A stretch of DNA of 64,000 nucleotides from Aquisalimonas sp. 2447 (GCF_012044895.1 NZ_CP050695.1:2820501-2884500), one strand, 5' to 3'. Counted from the stretch's first letter, positions 17,440 to 26,958 are shown. The notes: generated from the sequence alone by a model not told the origin. A program made the numbers and translations.

Positions 17440-20169
17440 CTATCCTGTCTGTACCCACGACAACCGACGCAAGACCATCTTCTCTAGCTCCACGATCACG
17501 AACACCGCGCCCCCGAACGTGATGATGCGCGCCCAGTCGGCCGCACCAATGGCGGTGGTGCCGAACAGGGTATGCATGATCGGGGCGTAAGTGAATGCCA
17601 GTTGCAGCAGCACCAACACGCCAATGGCGAGCCACATGGCCCGACTGCGGAAGATGGCACCGTCCACCAGCACCGGCTGGTGGATCAACCGCAGGTTGAG
17701 CAGGTAGAAGGCCTGGCCGGCCACCAGCGTGTTGATGGCCACGGTGCGGGCGACTTCGGCCGGCGCCCCGACGATCTCTTCCATCCAGACAAAGTGGCCG
17801 AACGTCCCGAGCCACAGCAGAATCGCCACGAACGGGATGCGCCAGAGCAGAAAACCCGACAGCAGCGGCGCCGCCGGGTCCCGGGGCGGTCGGCGCATCA
17901 CCCCCGGCTCGCTGGGCTCGAAGGCGAGAGCCATGGCCAGGGTCACCGAGGTCACCATGTTCACCCACAGCACCTGCACCGGCGTGAGCGGCAGGGCCAG
18001 GCCCATGAGAATGGCCATCATGATGGTCAACGACTGCCCGGCATTGGTGGGCAGCATGTGCAGGATGGCCTTGCGGATGTTGTCGTAGACCGTGCGGCCT
18101 TCTTCCACCGCGTGGGCAATGGAGGCAAAATTGTCGTCGGCCAGCACCATCTCCGAGGCCTCCTTGGCCGCCTCGGTGCCCTTGTTGCCCATGGCCACGC
18201 CCACGTCGGCCCGCTTGAGCGCCGGGGCGTCGTTGACGCCGTCGCCGGTCATCGCGACGATTCCGCCCCGGGCCTGCAAGGCCTGCACCAGCCGCAGTTT
18301 GTGTTCCGGGGTGGTGCGGGCGAACACGTCGGTATCCCGCGCCGCATCACGCAACCTTTCGTCATCCATTTCGTCCAGTTCATGCCCGGCCATGGCCCGG
18401 CCATCACCGCCGATACCCAGCAGACGGCCCACAGCGCTGGCCGTCACCAGGTGGTCGCCGGTAATCATCTTCACCCGAACGCCGGCTGCGCGGCACTCGG
18501 CCACGGCGGTGATCGCCTCGTCCCGGGGCGGGTCCATGATTCCCAGCACCGCCAGCATGGCGAAGCCACCGCTTTCCACATCCTCGTAGTTCAGACTGAC
18601 CTGCTCGGCACCGGTACGCCGCCGCGCCACCGCCAGCAGGCGCTGTCCCCGCTGGGCGATGTCATCCATGACCTGCCGCCAGGCGTCTGCGTCCAGAGAC
18701 TGTTCACCGACGGCAGTGACCTGCGCATCGCAGAGCGAGAGCACCCGCTCCGGCGCCCCCTTGAGATAGATCACGCCATGGCCTTCATGGTCGTGATGCA
18801 GGGTGGCCATGTACTTGTGATCGGACTCGAACGGAATGGCATCGGTGCGAGGCTGTTGCCGACGGCTGTGGTCCGGATCGAGGCCGGCCTTGAGCGCCAG
18901 GGTCATCAGGGCACCCTCGGTGGGATCACCCTCCATGATCCATTGATCGTCCCTGCGATACACCTGCGCATCGTTGCACAGCAGTGAGGCCAGCACGGTT
19001 TCCGCCAGAACCGGGTCACCGTCCGCCTCGATGGTCTCATCAGCGCGCCGGAACCCGCCCTCGGGGGCATAGCCCACACCATCCACATCCACCATGGCAC
19101 CGGCCAGCGCAACGCTCTGGACGGTCATTTCATTACGGGTCAGGGTGCCGGTCTTGTCGGAGCAGATCATGGACACCGAGCCCAGGGTCTCCACCCCCGG
19201 GAGACGCCGGATGATGGCATTGCGCCGCGCCATTTTCTGCACACCGATGGCCAGGGCGATGGTCATGATCGCCGGCAGCCCTTCGGGTATGGACGACACC
19301 GCCAGGCTGGCCGCGGCCAGGAACATCTCGTCCAGGGGATAGGACCGCACCCAGTAGCCGAAGGCGAAGGTGACGGCCGAAATGGCCACGATCACCGCCG
19401 CCAGCCAGCGGCCGAACTGCTCCATCTGCCGCACCAGCGGCGTCTCCAGCCCCTCCACCTCGCTGAGCATCCCGGAAATGCGGCCGATCTCGGTCTGCTC
19501 GCCGGTGGCCACCACCAGGCCCGTGCCGCGACCGAAGGTCACCAGGGTCCCGGAGTAGGCCATGCAGGCACGGTCACCGAGGTCCGCCTCTGCGTCCACG
19601 GGATCCACGCCCTTCTCCACCGGCACGGATTCGCCGGTGAGCACCGCCTCCTCGATGCGCAGGTTCTTGGCGTGGAGCAGGCGGAGGTCCGCCGGCACCT
19701 TGTCACCGGCCTGCAGGACCACCGCATCCCCCGGCACGATCTGCTCGGCGGGGATCTCGCGCCGCTGGCCGTCGCGGATCACCAGCGCCGTGGGCGAGAG
19801 CATCTGACGAATGGCGTCCAACGCCTTCTCCGCGCGCCCTTCCTGGATGAAGCCGATGAGGGTGTTGATCAGCACCACGGCGAGGATGACGCCCGTGTCC
19901 ACCCAGTGCCCGAGGAACGCCGTGCCCACCGCCGCGGCGATCAGGATGTAGATGAGGATGTTATGGAAATGCCGCAGAAAGCGGACCAGCGGGCCGGCCT
20001 TCTCCGGGGGCTTCAGGCGATTGTCACCGTACTCCTCCCGTCGGCGCTCCGCTTCGCTGGTGGAGAGGCCGTCGCGGTCCGATTCCAGCGTCGCTACCGC
20101 ATCCGAGGCGGTGCGCGCATACCACGGTGGAGCCGGCCGTTCGCTGCCTGTTTTCTGTTGCGACATCAA
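17440..20169 (-). CDS. Cation-transporting P2-type ATPase
   Basis: A 909-residue P-type ATPase of the Ca2+/Na+,K+-like P2 group. Features in order: N-terminal cation ATPase domain, actuator TGES (EAVLTGESVPVEKG), helix M4 with SSIPEGLPAIMTIALAIG (the PEGLP ion-site motif), the phosphorylation site CSDKTGTLT, KGAPERVL in the nucleotide domain, MITGDH and the hinge MTGDGVNDAPALKRADVGVAMG, then a six-helix C-terminal domain. Length and motifs fit bacterial Ca2+- or Na+-exporting pumps; the ion cannot be fixed from sequence. It is the first gene of the operon, with an FNR-like box about 97 bp upstream. Confidence 0.9.
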   Translation of the reverse strand: MMSQQKTGSERPAPPWYARTASDAVATLESDRDGLSTSEAERRREEYGDNRLKPPEKAGPLVRFLRHFHNILIYILIAAAVGTAFLGHWVDTGVILAVVLINTLIGFIQEGRAEKALDAIRQMLSPTALVIRDGQRREIPAEQIVPGDAVVLQAGDKVPADLRLLHAKNLRIEEAVLTGESVPVEKGVDPVDAEADLGDRACMAYSGTLVTFGRGTGLVVATGEQTEIGRISGMLSEVEGLETPLVRQMEQFGRWLAAVIVAISAVTFAFGYWVRSYPLDEMFLAAASLAVSSIPEGLPAIMTIALAIGVQKMARRNAIIRRLPGVETLGSVSMICSDKTGTLTRNEMTVQSVALAGAMVDVDGVGYAPEGGFRRADETIEADGDPVLAETVLASLLCNDAQVYRRDDQWIMEGDPTEGALMTLALKAGLDPDHSRRQQPRTDAIPFESDHKYMATLHHDHEGHGVIYLKGAPERVLSLCDAQVTAVGEQSLDADAWRQVMDDIAQRGQRLLAVARRRTGAEQVSLNYEDVESGGFAMLAVLGIMDPPRDEAITAVAECRAAGVRVKMITGDHLVTASAVGRLLGIGGDGRAMAGHELDEMDDERLRDAARDTDVFARTTPEHKLRLVQALQARGGIVAMTGDGVNDAPALKRADVGVAMGNKGTEAAKEASEMVLADDNFASIAHAVEEGRTVYDNIRKAILHMLPTNAGQSLTIMMAILMGLALPLTPVQVLWVNMVTSVTLAMALAFEPSEPGVMRRPPRDPAAPLLSGFLLWRIPFVAILLWLGTFGHFVWMEEIVGAPAEVARTVAINTLVAGQAFYLLNLRLIHQPVLVDGAIFRSRAMWLAIGVLVLLQLAFTYAPIMHTLFGTTAIGAADWARIITFGGAVFVIVELEKMVLRRLSWVQTG

Positions 20170-20265
20170 ACCCCCTGAACGCAGTCATGCCCTGAAACCG
20201 CAATGCCCTGCCAACCGATCGCATCACGTCGCAACCAAAGGCTACCACCGAAGAGGCAGTCAGCA

Positions 20266-20279
20266 TTGATACAGATCAG
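20266..20279 (-). promoter_or_regulatory. FNR/Anr-like box upstream of the ATPase operon
   Basis: TTGATACAGATCAG matches 9 of 10 specific positions of the FNR consensus TTGATnnnnATCAA, differing only in the last A. It lies in the 170-bp gap upstream of the P-type ATPase, about 97 bp from the ATG. This suggests oxygen-dependent control of the operon. Confidence 0.5.
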
Positions 20280-20339
20280 GTGCCTTGGCGATTGGCACGC
20301 AACGACCCCGCTCCCACGGGTCAGGACACTCGTTCGGCG

Positions 20340-21233
20340 TCATACGCCCTGGTCATCAACAATCAGATCCGCGACCAGATCGGGGTCTTCCATGGGTATG
20401 AAGTGGCTGTGACCGGGCAGATGCAGATCACGGCCATTGGGAAACGACGCAGCCAGGTCCGGCCAGGTCGGTGAGCTTGAGAAGTCCATGGACTCCCGCT
20501 GCGCCGGTGGCGCCTTGGCACGCACCACCGTCACGGGCACCGGCAAGCCCGCAACCTGTGCGTGGATGTCGGCACCCAGGCTGTTGACGTACACCGATGC
20601 TTCCACCCAGGGCGGACACGCCAGCACGTAACCATCGCCGTCCTCTGCCGGCACCAACCCCCAGCGACAGTAGTCCTCCAGCACCGCATTTTCCCAGTGA
20701 CAGAACGGGGCACGATTCGTGAAACGCTCATACATGGCCTCCCAGGACGACCACTGGTTCCTCCGGCGTGCAGTGGGATGATCGCGATAATCCCCGGGAA
20801 GCTGGTCGGGCACGTACCGATCCGGCGGAAAAATCACAGGATCCAGTAACAGCAGCCGGCGGAAGGCTCCGCGATTCGCGGCCGCAGCCTGGACCAGGGA
20901 GTGCGCGCCCATGGAATGGCCAACCCCCACGGCACCGTCCAGCCCCAGCAGGCGGACCAGCTGCGCCAGGTCCTCGCCGAACACATCCCAGGTCAAGGGT
21001 GCCTGTTTGGCACTGCGACCGTGCCCGCGCATATCGACGGCAAGCACGCGGCGCCCGTCCAGGCGCGACACTACCTGATCCCAGCAGCGCGCATGAAACC
21101 CGGTGGCATGGACCAGCAGCACCGGCGGCTCGGACGCATGGTCCCGGTCCGCAGGCCATTCGAAACACGACAACGTCACACCATTGACTGAATAACGGTG
21201 TTCCTCGGGAGAGGATGTTTGTTCACGCGACAT
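20340..21233 (-). CDS. Alpha/beta hydrolase
   Basis: A 297-residue cytoplasmic alpha/beta-hydrolase-fold protein with no signal peptide. The oxyanion-hole segment LLVHATGFHARCWD is followed by the nucleophile elbow VGHSMGAH (Ser nucleophile) and, near the C-terminus, LHLPGHSHFIPMEDPDLVADLI with the likely catalytic His. DMRGHGRS is typical of the esterase/epoxide hydrolase-like group. The substrate is unknown. The gene is transcribed toward the ATPase operon and ends before its promoter region. Confidence 0.85.
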   Translation of the reverse strand: MSREQTSSPEEHRYSVNGVTLSCFEWPADRDHASEPPVLLVHATGFHARCWDQVVSRLDGRRVLAVDMRGHGRSAKQAPLTWDVFGEDLAQLVRLLGLDGAVGVGHSMGAHSLVQAAAANRGAFRRLLLLDPVIFPPDRYVPDQLPGDYRDHPTARRRNQWSSWEAMYERFTNRAPFCHWENAVLEDYCRWGLVPAEDGDGYVLACPPWVEASVYVNSLGADIHAQVAGLPVPVTVVRAKAPPAQRESMDFSSSPTWPDLAASFPNGRDLHLPGHSHFIPMEDPDLVADLIVDDQGV

Positions 21234-21393
21234 GCTGGTGTCCTGGGTCGATTTTCACGGCACCAGACTTTACCGCACGGCGAATGCCGGCTGCGAGCTC
21301 AACAATCATCCACCCCCACCCATGGAACGCGCGCCAACCGGCCACACCAGGACGCTTCGCGCACGCGCACAACGCAAGGGGGTGTTGGCGTAT

Positions 21394-21672
21394 TCAGCGG
21401 CTCCTTAACCGCTCGATGGACACGACGCGCTCATCGCGGTAGGTGACTACATGATTCCCGGTGCCATGGGCACTGTCATACATCTCCCGCTTACCCACCC
21501 TGGCGCCGAACTCGTTCTCGAGTCGGGTGGTCCGGACCGGTTCACCACACTTGGAATGCACCTGGGACACATGATCGCCCTTCAGAACGAGGTCGTTGCC
21601 ACAGCGCATGTGGTCAGCGGCGACGGTACCGGAGGCGGCGAGCAGTAACACGGCCAGCACAATCGATTTCAT
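21394..21672 (-). CDS. DUF2845 family small exported protein
   Basis: A 92-residue protein with a signal peptide ([15 protein letters not shown]) followed by [25 protein letters not shown]. The two Cys and the pattern CGxxLVxxGD...V...CGEP are the DUF2845 signature, a small periplasmic family related to the lipoprotein SmpA/BamE fold. Function unknown. It is isolated, with about 160 bp on the upstream side and 180 bp before the next plus-strand gene. Confidence 0.75.
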   Translation of the reverse strand: MKSIVLAVLLLAASGTVAADHMRCGNDLVLKGDHVSQVHSKCGEPVRTTRLENEFGARVGKREMYDSAHGTGNHVVTYRDERVVSIERLRSR

Positions 21673-21850
21673 GGCAAGTCACCAACAACCAGGGGGGCCA
21701 GTAGTAAAGAATATGACGCGGGAGCAATGCGGACGCAAGGGACGCCTAGAAGGCCTGCTGGTGTTGGATGCTGTAGCCCGCTATTACCCCTCGCCGTCCG
21801 GAGCCTGCCAGACTTTCAAGCTCGACCGGAGGAGAACAAGAGGGACTGTC

Positions 21851-22432
21851 ATGCCTGCCAAGAAGATTCTGATGCTCTGTGGCAACTTCGCCGAGGACTA
21901 CGAGACCATGGTGCCCTTCCAGGCGCTACTGGCCGTCGGCCACCAGGTGGATGCCGTATGCCCGGACAAGAGCGCCGGCGACACCATCGCCACCGCGATT
22001 CACGACTTCGAGGGTGACCAGACCTATACCGAGAAGCGGGGACACAATTTCACCCTCAACGCCACCTTTGCCGAGATCAATGCGGCCAACTACGATGCCC
22101 TGCTGATCCCGGGCGGACGGGCACCGGAATACCTGCGGCTGGACGAGCGCGTTCTGGCCATCGTGCGCACATTTGCCGCTGATCGCAAACCGGTGGCGGC
22201 CATTTGCCACGCGGCGCAACTCCTGGCCGCCGCCGGCGTCCTGGAAGGCATGAAGTGTTCCGCCTACCCGGCCTGCCGGCCGGATGTGGAACTCGCACAT
22301 GGCCAGTACGCAGAGATCGCCATCGACGAGGCCCATACCGACCAGTGGCTGGTAACCGGGCCGGCCTGGCCCGCGCATCCGGCGTGGATCAGCCAGTTCC
22401 TGAAGGTGCTGGGCACACGCATCGAGCTGTAA
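21851..22432 (+). CDS. DJ-1/PfpI family protein
   Basis: A 193-residue class I glutamine amidotransferase-like protein. [21 protein letters not shown] forms the first strand with the conserved Glu; [13 protein letters not shown] follows, and the nucleophile elbow [16 protein letters not shown] has the Cys-His pair. The family includes deglycase/protease-like stress proteins. The ATG at 21851 has GAGGGA 5 bases upstream; the frame is open further upstream (to 21596) but that part overlaps other features and looks non-coding. Confidence 0.9.
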   Translation: MPAKKILMLCGNFAEDYETMVPFQALLAVGHQVDAVCPDKSAGDTIATAIHDFEGDQTYTEKRGHNFTLNATFAEINAANYDALLIPGGRAPEYLRLDERVLAIVRTFAADRKPVAAICHAAQLLAAAGVLEGMKCSAYPACRPDVELAHGQYAEIAIDEAHTDQWLVTGPAWPAHPAWISQFLKVLGTRIEL

Positions 22433-22522
22433 CGGGGAACGGCCCGGGGAGAACCTGATTCCGCCACTGGCCGGGGCGGAATCCCCGGGCTATTCTCGGG
22501 AGAGCCACCGGGAGGACGCCCC

Positions 22523-22903
22523 ATGTGTCAGATCTTTGTCTCCGCGGATCCACAACTCTACAGCCGCCGTTCCCGCTCGCTGCGCCTGCACGGCGCCGTC
22601 ACCTGTATCCGCCTGGAAAACCTGTTCTGGCAGGTGCTTGAGGAGATCGCCGGGCGGGACAACCTGTCTTTGAGCCAGCTGATCACCCGGCTCTACGACG
22701 AGATCATCGAGGCACGGGGCGATGTCGAGAATTTCTCGTCCTTCCTGCGGGTGAGTTGCCTTCGCTACCTGGCCCTCCAGGCGGATGGTGCCATTCCGGG
22801 TGACACGAGCATTCCCATCCGCTCCCTGGACACCCACACGGTGCTGTCGCGGGATCGGTTCAGGCAATCGGGGCAGAACGTGCCGAACCGAGTGACGGCA
22901 TAG
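22523..22903 (+). CDS. Ribbon-helix-helix domain protein (RHH_4 type)
   Basis: A 126-residue protein. The N-terminal CQIFVSADPQLYSRRSRSLR and LHGAVTCIRLENLFWQVLEEIA lead into LSLSQLITRLYDEI, which matches the RHH_4 arrangement of a beta-strand and two helices used for DNA binding or dimerisation. The remainder (FSSFLRVSCLRYLALQ) is also characteristic of this family. Target unknown. It is followed 65 bp later by an FMN reductase on the same strand. Confidence 0.75.
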   Translation: MCQIFVSADPQLYSRRSRSLRLHGAVTCIRLENLFWQVLEEIAGRDNLSLSQLITRLYDEIIEARGDVENFSSFLRVSCLRYLALQADGAIPGDTSIPIRSLDTHTVLSRDRFRQSGQNVPNRVTA

Positions 22904-22968
22904 CATCGGAGTGTCCACGGTGCCGGGGGAAGTCCATCCCGTGGCCGCTGACCGGAGAGGCAGTCCGA

Positions 22969-23565
22969 ATGGATCAATCGCACAACAGTATCCTGGTATT
23001 CGCCGGAAGCGCGAGAGCCGACTCCTTCAACAAACGGCTGGCGCGGCTTGCCGCAGACCGGGCCAGGGAGGCCGGTGGTATGGCCACGTTCGCTGATCTC
23101 CGTGACTACCCGATGCCCCTCTACGATGGCGATCTGGAGCGCGAGCAGGGAGTCCCCGAACATGCCCGGCGCCTCAAGGCGCTGCTCGCGGACCACACCG
23201 GGCTGGTGGTCGTGTCCCCGGAGTACAACGGCTTCATCACCCCGCTGTTGAAGAACACGCTGGACTGGCTGTCCCGCCCGGACGACGACAGGGAGGGCCT
23301 TGCGCTGTTCCGGAACAGGGTGGCCTGTGTCCTGTCTGCCTCACCCGGTGGATTCGGAGGCATGCGCAGCCTGGCACTCGCCCGGCAGCTGCTGACCAAC
23401 CTGGGGGTGACGGTCCTGCCCGACCAGCTCGCTGTGCCCCGTGCCGCCCAGGCGTTTACGGACGCCGGTGATCTGGCCGATCAGGGCACCCGGGAGCGTC
23501 TGGATCAGATCTGTCACCGGCTGGTGGAGACGCTGAACCGCCTCAATCCTCGTGCAGGGCGTTGA
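22969..23565 (+). CDS. NADPH-dependent FMN reductase
   Basis: A 198-residue flavodoxin-like reductase. The FMN phosphate loop ILVFAGSARADSFNKRLARLA and the flavin-binding VVVSPEYNGFITPLLKNTLDWL identify the NADPH_FMN_red family (quinone/chromate/azo reductases). A further SASPGGFGGMRSLALARQLL segment is typical. It acts in the cytoplasm, reducing quinones or flavins. Its partner may be pirin, a redox-linked cupin encoded downstream as an intact gene and a broken copy. Confidence 0.9.
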   Translation: MDQSHNSILVFAGSARADSFNKRLARLAADRAREAGGMATFADLRDYPMPLYDGDLEREQGVPEHARRLKALLADHTGLVVVSPEYNGFITPLLKNTLDWLSRPDDDREGLALFRNRVACVLSASPGGFGGMRSLALARQLLTNLGVTVLPDQLAVPRAAQAFTDAGDLADQGTRERLDQICHRLVETLNRLNPRAGR

Positions 23566-23613
23566 ACGTGTCTGCAAGGTGATCGATCAAGGCCCGCCCG
23601 GCAGCCCAGGGGC

Positions 23614-23876
23614 GTGAGCGAGCACCCGCACAAGGGGTTCGAGACGGTCACCATCGTCTACCAGGGTGAGGTGGAGCATCGCGACTCCACGGGTCACGGT
23701 GGTGTCATCGGTCCCGGAGACGTGCAGTGGATGACAGCCTGCTGGTGCTCAGCGGCGAGCCAATCGGCGAACCGGTTGCCGGCTACGGCCCGTTTGTCAT
23801 GAACCATCAGCACGAGATCGACCGTGCACTTGCGGACTATCGCCGCAACCGGCTCGCGGAGCCTGCGGGATCGTAG
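23614..23876 (+). pseudogene. Pirin remnant with internal deletion
   Basis: From 23614 the frame reads [20 protein letters not shown] and [20 protein letters not shown], which is the metal-binding N-domain of a pirin (HPHKGFE). At about 23732 it jumps in another frame to [19 protein letters not shown], then ends [11 protein letters not shown] at 23876, the C-terminal end of pirin. Roughly 130 central residues and the first ~55 residues are missing. It is a different pirin subgroup from the intact gene at 24036, so it is a decayed second pirin rather than a recent duplicate. Confidence 0.8.
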
Positions 23877-24035
23877 GCCAGGCCAACTCCGATCGAAGAC
23901 CGTGGTCGGGGTTGGCTTCATTATGCGCACCACTGAGGGCGTCCACCCCACCCGGGCCGATTGTAGGCCCGCAGCAATCTAGACTTATCAGTGGGTCGCG
24001 CCTGCGATCAGGTCCATTAGCCGGAGGAGATACCC

Positions 24036-24971
24036 ATGAGCTGGAATCCCGCACTGACACCGGGCTGCCCGGACGAGATCGGCGTTGACGCCATTGACAC
24101 GCTCATCGTCCCCCGAGCGCGGGACATTGGCGGCTTTGAGGTGCGCCGCGCGCTGCCGGCACCGAAGCGACAGATGGTCGGCCCGTTCATCTTCTTCGAT
24201 CAGATGGGTCCCGCGGAGTTTCTCACCGGACAGGGCATCGATGTCCGGCCCCACCCTCACATCGGCCTCGGGACCGTCACCTATCTGTACGACGGCGACC
24301 TGCACCACCGGGACAGCCTCGGCACGGACCAGGTCATTCATCCGGGGGCGCTGAACTGGATGGTGGCCGGCCGCGGTGTCACGCACTCGGAGCGCACCTC
24401 GAGCGCATCCCGCAGTGCAGGCAGCGAACTCTTCGGCATCCAGACCTGGGTCGCCCTGCCGGAGGATCACGAGGACACCACACCACTGTTTGAGCATCAC
24501 GGCAGCACCGGGCTGCCGGTCATCGAGAGCGAAGGTGTGCGCGTGCAGCTGCTCCTCGGCAACGCGTACGGCGAACAGGCACCGGCGACACTCTACTCGG
24601 AAGCGTTCTATGCCGACGTCCAGCTTCAGCCGAAAACCCGCTTCCCCCTGCCGGACGAACACGAGGACCGGGGTATCTACGTGGTCGCCGGGTCCGTGAC
24701 CATCGCCGGCCAGTGCTTTGAAGCCGGCCAGATGATGGTGTTCCGCCCCGGCGATGCCATCACCGTGGCGTCAGGGGAGACCGGCGCCCGTCTGATGATT
24801 CTGGGTGGGGCCACGCTGGGCGGGCCACGGTACATCTGGTGGAACTTCGTGGCGTCGTCAAAGGAGCGCATCGAAGAGGCCAAGCGGCAGTGGCGCGCTC
24901 AGGACTGGGGGGTCGGGCTGTTCGACCTCCCCCCGGGAGATCGTGAGGAGCACATTCCGTTGCCGGATTAG
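24036..24971 (+). CDS. Pirin family protein
   Basis: A 311-residue bicupin. The N-terminal metal centre is supplied by RPHPHIGLGTVTYLYDGDLH with HRDSLG and GVTHSERTS; the C-terminal cupin contains EDRGIYVVAGSVTIAGQ and ends with the typical GPRYIWWNFVASSKERIEEAK and W..G.F.LPPGDREEHIPLP. Pirins are iron-binding regulators or quercetinase-like enzymes. GGAGGAG lies 6 bases upstream of the ATG. It follows the pirin remnant and precedes a convergent dehydrogenase. Confidence 0.92.
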   Translation: MSWNPALTPGCPDEIGVDAIDTLIVPRARDIGGFEVRRALPAPKRQMVGPFIFFDQMGPAEFLTGQGIDVRPHPHIGLGTVTYLYDGDLHHRDSLGTDQVIHPGALNWMVAGRGVTHSERTSSASRSAGSELFGIQTWVALPEDHEDTTPLFEHHGSTGLPVIESEGVRVQLLLGNAYGEQAPATLYSEAFYADVQLQPKTRFPLPDEHEDRGIYVVAGSVTIAGQCFEAGQMMVFRPGDAITVASGETGARLMILGGATLGGPRYIWWNFVASSKERIEEAKRQWRAQDWGVGLFDLPPGDREEHIPLPD

Positions 24972-25028
24972 TTCGCGGTGTCATCTCGCGGAGGTACCAC
25001 GCGCCTGGAGCCTCGTGGCGAATCGCGT

Positions 25029-26042
25029 TCAACGCCCGAAGTCAAAGCAGATCTTGCCCTGGTGGGCACCGGACTCCATGCGGCGCAGCCCGTCGGGCAC
25101 GGACTCCAACGGCAGGGTGGTGTCGATCACCGGGCGGAGCTCGTGCTCTGCGATGGCCTGGCACATATCCTCGAAATGGCGGCGGCTGCCCACGGAAAGC
25201 CCGATGAGGTGGAGGTTCTTGCCGTAGATGGAGCGCATGGCGATTTCCTGGGAAAAGCCCGAGAGCACGCCGATAATCATGATCCTGCCGCCCACGCGGG
25301 CCGCTGCAAGGGAGCGGTTGATGCTCTCCCGGCCGCCGAGCTCCAGGATGTGGTCCACACCCACACCGTCGGTGAAGTCCATGACGGCGCGATCCCACTC
25401 CGGCGTGGAGCGGTAGTTTATCAGCCCTTCCGCGCCAAGGGCGCGGGCCTGCTCCAGCTTGTCGTCGCTACTGGAGATGACAATGGCGTGGGCACCCAGG
25501 AGTCGGGTGAACATCAGCGCGAAGGTGGCGACCCCACCGGTGCCCTGCAGCAGGACCGTGTCACCGGGCTGGACGTTGCCCTCCACCACCAGCGCCCGCC
25601 AGGCGGTGAGCGCCGCGCAGGGCAGCGTAGCGGCCTCGATCAGCGAGAGATGCTTAGGAAACCGGGACACGCCTTCCGCGTCCAGCAGCATCTGCTCCTG
25701 CAGCACGCCCGGCAGCGGGCCGCCCAGCGGCCGACTGCGCCGCTCCGCGGTGGGCCCGCCGTCGATCCAGGACTGGAAGAACATAGGGCAGACCCGATCG
25801 CCCACTGCGACGCGGGTCACTCCCTCGCCCACCTGAACTACCTCGCCGGCGCCGTCGGAAAACGGAATCAACGGCAGCTCGGCCCCGGGGCTCTTGCCCT
25901 GCACAGTCATGAGATCCCGATAGTTCAGGGACGCGGCCGTCATCCGTGCAACGACCTGCCCCGAACCCGCTACTGGCTCGGGCTTGTCCACCAGCCGCAG
26001 GTGCTCGATGCCCCAATCGCCCTGCAATTCCCAGGCGCGCAT
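25029..26042 (-). CDS. Zinc-type alcohol dehydrogenase-like (MDR) oxidoreductase
   Basis: A 337-residue medium-chain dehydrogenase/reductase. It has an N-terminal GroES-like domain (SLNYRDLMTVQGKSPG, PFSDGAGEVVQVGEGVTRVAVGDRV), the cofactor domain VLLQGTGGVATFALMFTRLLGA and a Rossmann acidic position at SSSDDKLEQARALGA. The family's catalytic-zinc Cys is replaced (SLNYRD), so this is a quinone-oxidoreductase-like zinc-independent MDR. Product GRIMIIGVLSGFSQ is typical. Substrate unknown. Confidence 0.88.
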   Translation of the reverse strand: MRAWELQGDWGIEHLRLVDKPEPVAGSGQVVARMTAASLNYRDLMTVQGKSPGAELPLIPFSDGAGEVVQVGEGVTRVAVGDRVCPMFFQSWIDGGPTAERRSRPLGGPLPGVLQEQMLLDAEGVSRFPKHLSLIEAATLPCAALTAWRALVVEGNVQPGDTVLLQGTGGVATFALMFTRLLGAHAIVISSSDDKLEQARALGAEGLINYRSTPEWDRAVMDFTDGVGVDHILELGGRESINRSLAAARVGGRIMIIGVLSGFSQEIAMRSIYGKNLHLIGLSVGSRRHFEDMCQAIAEHELRPVIDTTLPLESVPDGLRRMESGAHQGKICFDFGR

Positions 26043-26232
26043 GACTCTCTCCCGTCTGTTGGCTCGAAGTGACCGTAGCCGAGATGTGCCCGCAACCCCA
26101 ACGTGGCGGTGTCAGGTGAACCGTACCGGTTTGCCCGGACGCTCGGTGCGGATGAGATTGGGCGGCGACTCTGGCACCGGGGGCGCCACAGTCCGGGGCA
26201 GTCTGGCGAGTCAGCGCCAGTCGGGACCTTCA

Positions 26233-26958
26233 CTACTTGCCCCTTCTCTGACCACCCCATTCCCCGGATCGACGTGTCTGATCCATGAGACCTGCAGCAC
26301 GGGCAGTCATGCCGTCCTGGGCCTCGTGAAGAAGGGTCTGTTCCACGGTGGCGCCGAGGGCGAAATTCACCGTCGCACGGTTCATGCGAATGGCTAGTGT
26401 CCCGTCCCAGAAGTACGTGCACTTAATGCGCCCCGCCGGGCCGGGATTGCAAGGCGGCGACGCGAAGGCGTGGCGAGACCACGTCGAGCGGCGCCAACGC
26501 CGCAAGACCGGCCCGCCGGGGCGCCGCAGAGGCCCCAGCGTCGCCAGCGCTGCGTTGCGCCTCCTCGCCGTAGCGCCACTACGCCTTCGTCGCCGCGCCT
26601 TGCTCTGACGACGCTGGGGCCTCATCAATTGCACGTACTTCTGGGACGGGACACTAGCTGATGTTACTCCAGGATCGTTCTTGCCATGCCCTCAGCCGCC
26701 TCGTCCAGTTCCGCCCTGGGCACCACCCGATTCACCAGCGCCCAGTCCTCGGCCGTGGGTGCGTCGAGCATCCTGCCCGTGTAGAACAGTTCCCTGGCAC
26801 GACCCAGCCCGATGGTGGCCGGAATCCTCGCCCGCCTCGCGCAACCTGCTCAGCAACTGGTCCACCAGTTCCTCACTGATGGCGTTCAGGGAGTCGGGAC
26901 GATTGAGGGTCAGGGTTCCCAATCGGTCCTGCGAGTGGTAGAGCACCAAGTCACTCAT
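26233..26958 (-). pseudogene. Enoyl-CoA hydratase/isomerase pseudogene interrupted by a MITE
   Basis: From 26958 the minus strand reads an enoyl-CoA hydratase N-terminus (GTLTLNRPDSLNAISEELVD), then shifts at about 26820 to the C-terminal third (ATIGLGRARELFYTGRMLDA, then DWALVNRVVPRAELDEAA), so the central oxyanion-hole region is deleted. After RTILE there is a TAA (26664-26666), then HQL, then the MITE (26395-26656). On the other side the same frame resumes as AIRMNRATVNFALGATVEQ, and stops at 26233. Removing the MITE and one TA restores continuous frame apart from the TAA. The gene is therefore broken three ways: deletion, nonsense codon, insertion. Confidence 0.8.
26395..26656. mobile_element. 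MITE, 262 bp, TA-flanked, long terminal inverted repeats
   Basis: The ends are perfect inverted repeats of 27 bp starting TAGTGTCCCGTCCCAGAAGT. The element sits in a GCTAGC target with TA at both ends, as for IS630/Tc1-mariner-type insertion. Inside, GGCCCCAGCGTCG pairs with CGACGCTGGGGCC around a second hairpin (CTCGCCGTAGCGCCACTACG). It carries no transposase. It interrupts the enoyl-CoA hydratase pseudogene. Two relatives are at 27169 and 63520. Confidence 0.85.
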
